Assembly: GCF_000224145.3 (NCBI RefSeq)
Contig: NC_020173.2
Span: 431,261 to 495,260, forward strand
Reading direction: 5' to 3'
DNA length: 64,000 bases
Source: Ciona intestinalis
Taxonomy: Eukaryota > Chordata > Ascidiacea > Phlebobranchia > Cionidae
A program made the translations under genes and the position numbers. Shown here one piece after another: positions 13,027-24,800 of the stretch (positions within the stretch are counted from its first letter, which is position 1; the number at the start of each line of letters is the position of its first letter). The notes beneath the pieces were generated by a model. That model worked only from the letters and a program-made list of their open reading frames with translations, was not told where the DNA came from and made no database searches.

Positions 13027-13799
13027 TGAATGACAAGAAGTTGCGATATTGATTCATATCGAATCTATAATGTTTACTTTGCCATCTTGTGATTCGTTGT
13101 TCGCAATGTACTTGCCTTATTTAATTTCCTATACTGCGCTTTTCCATAATTCTGCCTGCTGGCACCACTAACGACTTACTACTAATAGTTATACAGTACT
13201 AATATAAAGACAAACGAACAACCGAGAATGCAAGAAGAGCTTTTGTATTGAGAAGGCTTGACGAGAAAACAAGTTAATAACAAAACACACTGCGGAACAA
13301 ACGGCATATACAGCGCTTTTGACGCTGACGCCTTCAAGCGGGAAAACGCGTTCAACTATTTTACAGCACGTGCCAGTTTAATCATTCCGGTGTTTAAAAG
13401 AATCAAGGGAAATACTGCTTAGGTTTTTAGAATAAAAAGGGTTCATGTTCTGGAGGTTAAATCAGCTATTTTGTAGCTGAAATGTAAATGAAGAATGTGA
13501 AAGGAATTAAATTAACAGATAATTAGAATAATACTGCTGGTGTGTGGCTATCACTTGTATCCTCTTTACGAAAAACAAATTAGTTATGCTGTTGGCACGA
13601 CAAAACACAAAAAGTGAAGAAATATTGGGGAAAATGTACAAGTATGCGAAAATATAGATGTCGGGATTAAAAGCGGATGTTGCAACGTCGAAAAGTTTGT
13701 TAGAGGGCGAAGCAATAAGTTAGATATCCCCTCTGAAATCTTTTACACCGCGGTTGGCGTTTGAATTCCTCGCTGCATCATATACACCTTGATCCATTA
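13027..13799. other. Gap between the two convergent CYP26 genes
   Basis: The 773 bp between the two stop codons must hold both 3' UTRs. AATAAA at 13431-13436 on the + strand is a plausible polyadenylation signal for the left gene. No reading frame or RNA gene was recognised. Confidence 0.5.
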
Positions 13800-16700
13800 T
13801 TACGAGCTGTCAGTGGCAACCGGCTCGCTGCGGGAGGTTACAACTCCGACCGTTTTTCTCGGTTGGAGATGTACAGGAAGGCCGTCCTTCGGGTGTAGGG
13901 TTGGAATGGCCACCATTTTGGGTAGGGTCTTGTTGGCGAGCTTCCAGCTGCTGTTACATCTTATCATTTCAATGAGAGAGACTTTCATTATAATGCGCGC
14001 ATACTCTTGCCCAATGCACACACGAGGCCCGCCTCCAAATGGAATAAAACTGTATAAAAATAACAGGAATAATTAATAAAAAAAATTGGGGGGGGGGGGG
14101 TTTTTTGGGGGGGGGGGTTTTTTTTTTTTTTTTTAAACGACGGGGACCCCCCCAAAACTCTAATGATATTGGCATTATATTGCACGTATACAAGTATATA
14201 TATCGTACCGACTTGTGCCTATTAAATTTAAAGCAATATAAAACAATTTAGGACTCAAAGCCGGAGAATAAAAACATTCTTTATGTTTAAGAAAAACAAT
14301 TTCGTACCGGAATTTCTTATCGTTGGCATCGGGGGCGAAGTGTTCGGGGTCAAACTCAGTCATATGTTCAAATTCGAGCTCATGTGTGTCTCGGATGTTG
14401 TAGATGACGGTCCATCCTTTCGGGATGCGATAGTCCTGAAACAAAAGATCGTATTGTTAGCATGGGAGTTGCGGTCGTGTAGTCGCTCTTGACTTAATTC
14501 GGGAGAATGGGTTGTGAAATCTGTCCTAATTGTCGCTGAGCCAGCGCCTAATTGGCAGCACGACGACCACGTAATCACTGCGCACTTGCTTCGACCTTCA
14601 GAGTGGTTTATTAATCTCTTTTTATTAAAAAATATACAGGGCAAAGCTCACTGCGGTGTGTTTTAGACAACGGTGAGCCGGTAGGTAAACACACTCTGCT
14701 AAAATTAGTTGCTGAGTTTATTCTGAGAAGTATGTACCGATGGCGCAGGTTAAAAGTTCAGTATAGGTATACGAGATAGATCAACAGGCCGCGCCCATGC
14801 TTCAGACGGCTTGACCTGTCCTTCGACGAGACAAGTGCAACTACTTCCACTCGAAGAAGATGTTACAGGTCGCACAAATAGGATGTGGCGGAGTTTTTAA
14901 AAAATGGGTGAGAATGACATTTACATAATCGGTACAGTTTTAGTGCTAAACCTGCGGTCTATTGGTAGACTGTGCGCTTATCGGTAAAATACATATAGAT
15001 GCGTCAGCAACTTTAAAGTAAGCCACGTCGCAAGTGAAATATACGACAAAGGCCAACTTGTAAATTTTCGTAGTTTTCCATCACAACAACTCATGACTAA
15101 CCCGTGACCAAGTGTACTTACCCCGATTTGAAAGGTCTTTTTGGCTCGTCGGTATGCGCCGAGGACTGGTGGTCGAATGCGGAGGGTTTCCTTTAGGACT
15201 TGATCGAGGTAGGTTAGTTTGTGTATGTTCTGAAGGTTAAGCTCTGGCATGTGTTCTTCATCAGATGAATCTTCACGCAGGATACCATGCTGAAGTAGTT
15301 CATTTTCAAGCTTAGAGAAAACATCGGGGTGGCGCGCTAGTTCAAGTATAGCGGATGTAAGAGCACTGGCAGAGGTGTAGTAACCGGCGAACATTAGTTC
15401 AATCGCAATTTCTTTGATCTCCAAGTCGCCTAATTCAAACTCATTGTCGGCATCGGATTTTGTGTTGTTGTTGTCCAAGTTGCTTTCTTCTCTTAATTTC
15501 TTCAGTCTAGATTAAAATAGAATATACGTTATATGGGAAAAAACATTTAAAACTATCATAAACTCCAATTCAAGTATATATATTGGTATGGTATATGTTG
15601 TATTAAACAATTACCTGATTGAGTTTTTAATTTCCTCGTAGAGAATGGTGCCAAGTGCCCCCCGAAAAGCAAGTCCATCACACGGATCCGCTCCTTCCCC
15701 ACTTTTATTGATTTCCGAAAACACCGCTTGCTTTTTGGCTTCTATATGAATTTGAAGCAAGTCCAAAAGTTGGTTTCGTGCTTTCATTCCCTGATAAAAA
15801 ATAAGCTTATTCTATAGGCCGCTACAATTAGAGCAGCCTTAAGGGGGCGCCAATAAGTCTCAAACTGGCTGCAATTTGTTTGAGTTTTTTCCAGCCAACC
15901 ACGCGCCGCGCCTTTATCGTAAACTGCAGTCATAAGTAGCCGCGCTCCACAGACCTAAAGATTAAGTAGGACTGTCACTCCAGCAAATTTTCGTGAAACC
16001 GCTATATAGGCCGCAAGTTACGCGGCTCGAGGTTAAGTTTCCGGGTGGCCGAACCACCACAAAACTTCACCTTTGCTTCGTTGCAAATAACTTCCCGTTT
16101 GGATGCGTGGTCGCGATAGGCGAACTCAAGCAAACCCATTTGGCGCCAATTACATGTGTCCGAAACTGTTATTTCAAGTGCGAACACGGTATAACATGGT
16201 ATACTGCGCGATTTTAGTACGTCATTGATCGGGAATGGTGATGAAGTATGCGAATTTGAAAGCTATTTCTTATGTCGTTTACGATAGTCTGATGATTAGA
16301 ATACATGTGACTCTCTGTAATTAGTAGCCAACTTTATGCTATAAATAAAAAATACAAATTTCCTGAATTTTGCGACTGTATACTCAATTTACTAATTCTG
16401 TACAAATTATTTGAATATCGTCATTGAAACCAATAGGCTACTCTATAGTTTAGTTTACCTTATTAAAACCAAATCCTGGAACGTTGTATGGAAGGCAGAA
16501 CACGTTGCTGACTAGTTGGTGAAAGGTTTTGAACAACATGTCCAGCTCGACTTGGTCACTTATTTCCAATCCAAGCAAAGCATTGACCGCAACGTCAAAC
16601 GTCAATCGAAGCATGTTTGGATACACCAGCGGTTGGTCGCTTTCTTGCATTTGTCGTACCTGTCGGAAAACAAAGTTGAACATAAGTTCATGCAACGTGG

Positions 16701-19700
16701 AAAACAGGAAAGGTATAACCACAGTCAATAGGTTACAGGGTTGAAATTGTACTAATTGGCGTTTTTTGAACCTGCATGACCCCTACGTATTTTGTGGTTA
16801 CTGATTTGCGATTTTCTGAAGTAAAATTGAAGCTCTGCACGACCTGCTGCATACACAACAGCAAGGAGGATGTCTAGGTGGGTATTCGCAATAAAACGAA
16901 CGTTATACAATCGATTTGGCTTTTAAGAATCGGCAAAGCTAGCACGAAATTACCGCAGATGCGTCGAATATGCGAGTAATATCAACTGCGGTGACGTTTA
17001 CTGCGAAGCTTGAGCGCCGAATTTGTCTTCCCGGAAAATCGTGGATCGTCGAAGTCCTGGAAAGAGACTATCCTATATCTGCAGCGACCTTTACATGAGC
17101 TGCAATTTGAGGAGAAAGGATATTCTCCGACCAGGCTCTCGCATCGGCGTTTACCAACTGCCGGTCGCCGAAGGTCAAATAACCTTAACTAACAGTGGTT
17201 GTGGTTTCAGCAGGAACTTTGTTTATGCCAGTAGGGCTCGCGCTTCGAAGCCGAAAGGTATAATCTCGAAGTAAATTTAATTGCTTTTCGCATTACCGGC
17301 ATACCGACACTATATGGACTGAAACCCTGCGGTGGCACAGGTCTCAAATTCGTAACGCGTTAATTTTGATTAACACATTGGAGACTATCCAGATAATGTG
17401 CAGCGATGTCGCGAAGATTTCGCAGAATGCAATTAGGACGACGCCTAGTAATAATATCCAATACCTAAACCGTTTTGATCCAGCGAAAACTGGGAGCTAT
17501 TACGTCGGTTAACTTTAACTTACAGATATAAGCCCACATAAGTTTCACATCCGCCACATCTACGTCGTAAAGATCATGCTTTGAATATTTAAAACGCAGC
17601 AGTGAACAAACGAATTTTACAAAACCAATAAAAATTTTAATGCAAACTTACGATACGGGTGGCGTGGTTTCTCATTATCGGAACGTAGTCGTTCAATGCA
17701 GCACGTGTGAAAGCCTTGAAAGCGACTTTTCTTTTGTACTTGTGGATATCGCCGATCGAGTTGACTATGCCATGTGAACCCAGGATGGTACGTACGGTGT
17801 AAGGCCAAATCGTTGTCACTTTGTCGTGCTCCCCGGTCAAAATCTATAAGGTAAACAAAATTGCGTAACTTGAACCACGGGAGCTTATTAATCGCACAAG
17901 AGCAGCTAAAGCTCACAGTGGTAATCTTTTAACTCCTTTATGTAAGATCTGATTCTTGGGGAGAATTATATATGTTGATACGTATCAATGTATCGAGTTC
18001 AAGGGGGTAATGAAAGATTTGCATTTTTGTGTGTTTGTTGTTTACCTCTTTAACGTATTCGTGTCCCGATACTTTGACGATTGGTAAAGAAATAGCATTA
18101 GTGGTGAAGACATTGCCGTATTTCTTTCTTCGATTGGAATTAAACTTAGGACCCTGTAAGAAAGATACGAGTTAATCAGCTTGAAATTTTACAGAATAAA
18201 TACTGCGACTTTGTTGTGACCTTTACGTCGAGGTCACAGAGTCATGACGTCGATTTTGACAGTGAGGTTAACGAGCGATTGGTCCGCTTATCAAAGGAAG
18301 CGGCGGGGCTTTGTTTTTCTGTGGCAAATCATGACAAATAGGCACCGTTAGTAATCGTTAACCCGGTATGCCCTCGATTGGGCCTCTTCTACTATAGAGC
18401 CGCTCTTGAAACGCATCATTACGGGCGGGAATAAATGTCGCGGGCAATGGAGACGACAAAAGCCCCTAATCTAATCGCTGCTCGTTAAACTATCGACACA
18501 AAACGATTCTCGTGCTCCGACAAAGTAGCCACGAAATAGCTCGAGGTCGCCGAAAGGTTACCGAGAACCGTGTCCCCCGACTAATCACCATCTTAGCACC
18601 TGTACAACTTGCGGCCAATGGACGGTCGATCACCGGTCTCATAAGTGGCCCTAATGGACGACGCCGATTAAGTACGGTGGGGTAATTTGCAACGCGAGTG
18701 CAAACATACCGTGATTTTGTTCCACCGCAGAAGCATGCGCGTTATATCTTTCAAGTTGTAATATTACCTAATGAAACACGAATGACAGCCATGGTGTTAT
18801 CATATACAAGTGACACTGTGTGGCGCCACTAAGTTTAAGGTGTAAGCTGATATGTGTACAAGGTCGTGTCCTCGAAACCCGGAATCGGATACACGAGCTT
18901 GAGTTCGCTGGACCGTAAAATGCGTCGTCAACTTCTATTGTCCCGGAAACATTAGCACGACTGTACAGCTATATTTCCTCATTGTGTAAATAGTGGCGGC
19001 GGGGTCAGTCGGAGGACAGACAGGTGTACTCGGCAAAGGTAAGTAGTCGACACAAGGTCCAATTGCGCACGTGATCAATAATTTCGAAATAGAGGTTCGG
19101 CTTACGTAATACCGTGTGCAGGGGACCTTGTACAAAAATATAAACAACCTCAAGCCGCGCCGACTGACTAAGGCAACATAGCAATGGCCAATATCAACAT
19201 TCAAATACAAGGGACGTCGAAGTTGAACAAGTTCAATGGCGACTTCAGTTCCGTTTTAATTGTTATATTGGTCTGTTAGTCTGGGGTGATGATTGTAGAA
19301 GTCGGTCGTTTGTTTTGGTTGAATTCACCGAAAAACAACGGGTACTTTTAAGGGAATACTGGGAGAGTGCGAAATGAAATAACTGCCGTGCCTAAAGGTC
19401 TTTTGGACGGAGTTATTGGTGCATTGTACTGCGAGTTGTCGAAATGCGATTATGGGCGATTGAATAACAATTCGTTTAATCTCAAGTAAACGCCTCGACC
19501 TTCGAACGACCTGCAAGCTTCCTCGAAAGCGAGCCGAGCAAATAGAATAAAAGCGGATCAAAAATGTTTCTATTGCGCGTCTTAGACCTCAGAAAATGGG
19601 CGCGTCATTTGCGGCGGGCAACAAAAAAGTCCCGTACGGAATTATACGTCGTAATAAAGAGTAACCTGCGTTCATATCACGGTGAATCACTCCACAGTGC

Positions 19701-20433
19701 GAACTTAAAAAGGTAACATATTTGGCACTATTAGATTTACGTGGAAATAGATTACGGAAGGCGGAATTGCGGAAAACGTGCACTCAATGCCACCATAAAC
19801 AGGGGGATTATAATTCGAGATGATATCACAATAGCACTTGGAATTCCAGAACTAAGCCTAAGCTAATGCGTCATCCTCACCCTAAAGGACAAGTACACCA
19901 AGCCACGCGACTATTTCAGAATCGATTACGAAAATCGGGAGAGCCAAGGGTTATTAAACATTTTCGCGGGCGCGCAAGCAACTAGCATTATACTATTTCG
20001 GCCTCTGGCGTATCATACGTGGTTTAATCCCGCAAAGAGACGATTGGATGGTTCAAAGTCACCACCACAAGTTATTATCTCTTCATAAAATGCCACCTTT
20101 CGTGCTAGCTTCGTTTAAATGTAACCCAAGCGTTCTTAATCCTTCGACGTGGAAAATTACACAATAATTTACAAGCGCGTAATTGCCACTGTAAGGTTAA
20201 CCTAGTAAACACATAAGAAAACTAAATATTGGGGTAAATACCTGGGTGATCCATGCGAGAGTTTCGCCGATGAAAGGAAGTCCGAAACTGCCAGGTGGGA
20301 TCGGGAGGTGGTTGAGCTTGCTGTCCGGGTCTACTGCTGATTTCATGTTGTAATTGAGCCACCACGCTTTGAGGGGGTGCACGAGAATACAAACGGCGAG
20401 AATCGCGGCGAGGCCGAGTAAGATGAATGCCAT
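13800..20433 (-). CDS. CYP26: CYP26-type cytochrome P450, canonical copy, eight exons
   Basis: Predicted ER-bound retinoic-acid hydroxylase. Exons from the 5' end: 20433-20242, 18153-18046, 17843-17652, 16659-16459, 15790-15615, 15506-15122, 14435-14308 and 14049-13800, giving 543 residues, close to the family norm. Start chosen at MAFILLGLAAI, which gives an anchor and the LPIPPGSFGLPFIGETL hinge at the family-typical distance. Other landmarks: TVRTILGSHGIVN, VPGFGFNKGMKARN, I-helix ELMFAGYYTSASA, K-helix KETLR, DYRIPKGWTVIYNI, FDPEHF, and the heme loop FIPFGGGPRVCIG with the ligand Cys. The I-helix keeps Thr but has Tyr in place of the usual acid. The frame stays open upstream to 20799 with a second Met at 20685 and an acceptor-like site at 20611-20613, so an N-terminal extension is possible, as in the + strand paralogue. 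Confidence 0.92.
14087..14135. repeat. G/T homopolymer block
   Basis: Alternating runs of pure G and pure T in the last intron of the - strand CYP26, followed by GACGGGGACCCCCCC. The pattern is typical of a low-quality or collapsed stretch rather than natural sequence, but a real low-complexity tract cannot be excluded. Confidence 0.6.
18217..18236. promoter_or_regulatory. Candidate everted repeat (ER8) nuclear-receptor site
   Basis: Two perfect half-sites, TGACCT and AGGTCA, are everted with an 8-base spacer. The site is in intron 1 of the - strand CYP26, about 65 bp before exon 2. ER8 elements are known to respond to retinoic-acid receptors in some vertebrate genes. Function here is inferred. 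Confidence 0.35.
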
Positions 20434-23400
20434 CAGCGGGGAAGCAGCAACTGCTGAACTGTCGAATAGGGACTGCAGTGTCCCATTCAGCTGCTCGAAG
20501 AACTGGTCAGAACCGGAATATTCATGTTCTCCGTTTGCCCCTTGCTGGAAAGTTGCTTCGGCCACAGTCTCGACTTCTAACTCAGTTTCCCAGCCTTCTG
20601 TCGCGTTCTCCTGTAAAAACAAGCAAGTTGCAATAAACGGTTCTTTATACACTAGCAAACCTAAAAATACAACTAAGCATCGCATGTCAGCGAACACAAG
20701 ATAGCCGCTGCTGACGATGCGGTATACACCCGTCGAATGACAGAGTTCAAGCCGCTTATAAGGCCACTTGAAAACAGCATTTACGCAATACAGGTTCAAT
20801 AGTTTAAACGCGTAGTACAGAGAATTGAGCGCAACAAATTCCAGCTAACTATAAATTCTCTGTGCAGAGTTTGTCGCTGATGTTATTAGTAAAGCATGAC
20901 GCTATAGCTTTTAAACTAGAGTCGATAAAATACAGCTAAAGCCACGAATTGAAAAGTGTTGTAAGACGGATCTCAGTTAAACACATCATCACCTAATTAT
21001 TTTTAACTCTTTAAAATTCTCGCTTATATTAAAATCCTCTGTGAACAACTCACACCATTTCACCAGGTTCTAAAGTATCAGAAAACGACGTTCGGTAACT
21101 AACGTGCGTGCCCGGCAGGCGCAAGAGACAAATTACAGATCGTGCAGGGAACGCAAGGTCAATTATAATCCGCTCTTTTGGCCACGACCGCCACGTTCGA
21201 ACCTAATCCGCCGTTCAGTTTGTCTTCTAATGGCCATAAAGTCAGCCGGGAACACCACAAAGAAATAAACTTTTACGGAAGAGATAAACTTAGTAATAAC
21301 TTGGCTTTGATAAAAACCGCTCAAAATTCAAACTTATCTTACCATGGTCGACAGAAACTCATGTTGCCATAACGTGGTGGTATTTCGACCAGTAGTTGCA
21401 GGCATGCGTAATAGATCGTAAGTAACCACCATTGGCGCTACTTTTTGATAAGCAGACACAACGGAAAAAGACATTGAAACAAGCGGGTAATGAACACTTT
21501 TTCAAATCGCTTCTTTACAGTGCTCAACGTAAACTGTTTAGGAATGGACTTCGCCTAAGTTCAAAGAGCAATAACCCGTTCGCTGACTGGCGTGTAACGT
21601 AAACTTGGCAAACTCCGGCAACGGATTAAGACGTATTATCTTCCGATATATGGCCGCTCTTCGGTACTTTTCTGAGAACGATGATCTTCTCTCCTGCTCA
21701 AGTTGATCGACTGAGGAACCAAGGGCTCTGCCTCCCTCTTTATATATGCGCTGTCCTGCTGCCACTGCCGATAACGACGTTTATTCGGTGCCGAGTGCGT
21801 TTGCTCTGAACTAACAAAGGGGCACGCACACACGCGCGAAGAGAAAAAAAGAATGTTAAAAACAACGTCGTTTTTTCTGCGGGCCTCGCTTGTTCACGCC
21901 TATTGTTTCGCAAGGCTAATAACTTTATTCGGCGCGAGCGCTGTCACTTCGCGTCCTCCAGTTCACCCCGACCTCTCGCTTCTCTGGACAGTACAGGTGG
22001 GAAGAAAGGCAGTGCTGCATCACGGCGAATAATTTCCCAGACAAAGTTCGACGAGCAGCGAAAGGCAGCGGGTAAAAGCTGTTAATGCATCCGCTGCCCA
22101 TAAACCGATAAATTAATTGAACTCCTGTCACCATGGTGGAATACAGCACCGTTAGACGAGCAAACTTGAAATGTTCGGTCGCTCGATCGTAAAACGCAAC
22201 CTCGTTAAATAAATCATGAGCTACGAGGTCTAACACCGTTGATGGTTTGAGTAAAGTTCACCACCGGGCTAACTCGGTCTAAAGTTTACTAACGGAATAG
22301 GCAAATATCGATTCGTGTAATAACCACAGCAGCGGAAACTCTATCGGGTAATGCGCGGAAAGTTTAAGTTTTCCGCTCCGTGTTTCCGTAAACTGGCAGA
22401 GCGCGCGCATTGAAATTGAAGAGATGCTTTATCGGGCTTGTACTTTAGATAACCCGGATTTTCATCGCTACAATGAACCGACTGAAACGATTTGTCATAT
22501 TTTGACTCTTGGCCGAGATTAATTTAATTTAGCAATCCGGATGCCCTATTTTTAATACGTAATAATAGCGGAAATCGAAAACCGCTCGGCTATTCTGTTT
22601 AACGTAATGTTTTTCAAAGAGCGATTTTGATGCGGGAGGCTGCACGGGACAAACTAGTAGTGCCAGCCAGTAAGATTAATCTGTAAATTTGAATCAAGCG
22701 TTTTCAGGGTCAAATCGGCATTCGGCCTTCTCGTGACCTTGCACTGTAAGTTCTGCTTTTATGCGGTACGATAAAACGCTACCTGTTTAGAAGGGAACCC
22801 GCAATTTCATTTACGCGATCACTTATATGGATGAATTAGAACCACCGGCCCACGAGTGATGCATGATACTGCGAAAAAGAACAGTGTTGAGCGGATCGGA
22901 TCAGTTCGGCAAAACGGCCGGAATAACAAGCCCATTGGCCGGCGAGTGACCTGGACATAGGTCGGCCTCGAAATATTTATCATGATTAGTCTTCGCGACC
23001 AACGACTGACCTGCTATTGCATGAGAAACGTAGCAAATGCCGGGAGGTGGCGATTAACAGCGCTAGAGAGATTTCGATTTCGGGTAGAGTTGAACAGGCG
23101 GTCACCTTAGCCACAGTTCGCGCAGAAAATTCTCACACCGCATTATATAATATTTCTATGGTGGGAAAGGGGTAGATGTTGTTGCTATCTTTTCGCGATT
23201 CGATCACGAATTAATTTTCCCAGTGTTTAATATCACGTATCACCGGTACAACGCCCTTGAATAAATTTGCGGTCGACGATGTCACACGGGCCCGCGGTAC
23301 AAAATTTTAAAATCTGCTTTTTATTCACAACTTCCAAATGCATGCTGTTCTTAGAAACTGCAGTTCTTAAAAACTTTCCGAGTCGTATATACACAGCAAA

Positions 23401-24783
23401 CAAACCACTTTAACCCTGACAATTACCAGCCACAAGCCGATTAAACATATACAACCTTCTGGAGACGGAGTCGAATTGTTATATGGATTCGAGTACCAAG
23501 AACACGGGTCAAATCTGGTCGCCGGTCACAAGGTTCGGCTTCCACGAATTAAATGTTTACAGTTAAGCATAATTTTAATTCGCGTACAAAAATCCCAGAT
23601 CAGCCGCTCTCGAATCATATCAACTACGCGTCGAAGCAGCGCTGTTTTTACGGAGTAATCCCGTTAAGTGTACTAAGCCGCGATTGTGCGCGTTTAACTC
23701 TTGTTTCCGCAGGGGCCACGGCAGTTGCAGGACGGGGCATTTCATTCAGCAGTCAGCGGCTTATCCCGTTGCAGGGTCGCCTGTTTACCGAGAGCACCTG
23801 CCGACATTGCGTTGATCAAATAATTTTGTTTGTTGTGTTTAATTGTCACAAGGTTCATCACCGCGTTTAACTCTTTCATCGAGTTGAGGAACGAAGTGGG
23901 CAACACTCGCTGATCGACGACCACCTGAAAAAGCGTCCACAACAACTGCTATTCTGACGTCATAGCAGACCCGTGGTAATCCATTCGTAACCAAACAAAG
24001 AGAATTCCACCTCATAACAGCCACCGTTGAACAATAACTGGCACGGTGCGCGCCAGGAGTAAAACACAAGCAAGTGTAGTGTAACAGGGGTGAAAAGGGC
24101 GCGTCGTAAGCTCGGGTCACGAAAAGGCCAGCGAAACAGCTATTACTTTTATTACAATTTATACGACTACAGCTGTTGCAGCAATTGGTGAAATTGGCCT
24201 CCGCCAAAGAAATGTACACGGGTATCAAAACAGCGATGTAAACAAGACTACCGGCATGTTAATATCTTAAGAAACAAAATATGAAGGGACACGCGAGGGT
24301 CATGTCTGCTCAGAATAATATTATTCCAAAAACCTTACGTCCCCTGTTGCGCAACAAGGCAGTTCTCCGGGATTTTATTTATTTATTATTTTCATACCGG
24401 TTTGAAATCAAATATAAAAAGTATGTTATGTTTTTATAATTTAAATTGCGGACTTTGTAAACTTGGTCGGTTATACGCATATGTTTGCCGAAATTTAGCC
24501 AAGTAACAATAAGCAATGTAAATGGCGTGTTTATTAGCAAGCTCTTGACGCGAGATAAAGAACCGCACAGCGAACGCCAAAGACGTAAAATGATGTCTTC
24601 GATAAGCGGTGGGCGCAGGCGTTTCGCCGAAGACTTCACCGGGGGTACGGCCCGAACTCCAAACGACCTCGCAAAAACGTAAGGCCCTTCCAGGTAATGG
24701 GGAATATAGATATCGAAGCAGGTAAACAGTTGACTGTTTGTCAAGATCAACTGCTCCACAGTGAGAATCTTTGGCGACACACG

Positions 24784-24800
24784 AGTTCAAAATAAGGTCA
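24784..24800 (+). promoter_or_regulatory. Perfect DR5 retinoic-acid-response-type element
   Basis: AGTTCA, a five-base spacer (AAATA), then AGGTCA. Both half-sites match the RGKTCA consensus exactly and the spacing is that of classic RAR/RXR sites, such as those in vertebrate CYP26A1 promoters. It lies about 4.35 kb upstream of the predicted start of the - strand CYP26. Binding is inferred. Confidence 0.45.

Noticed and set aside
20427..20704. + strand frames opposite CYP26 exon 1
   Set aside because: Antisense shadows; no family resemblance.
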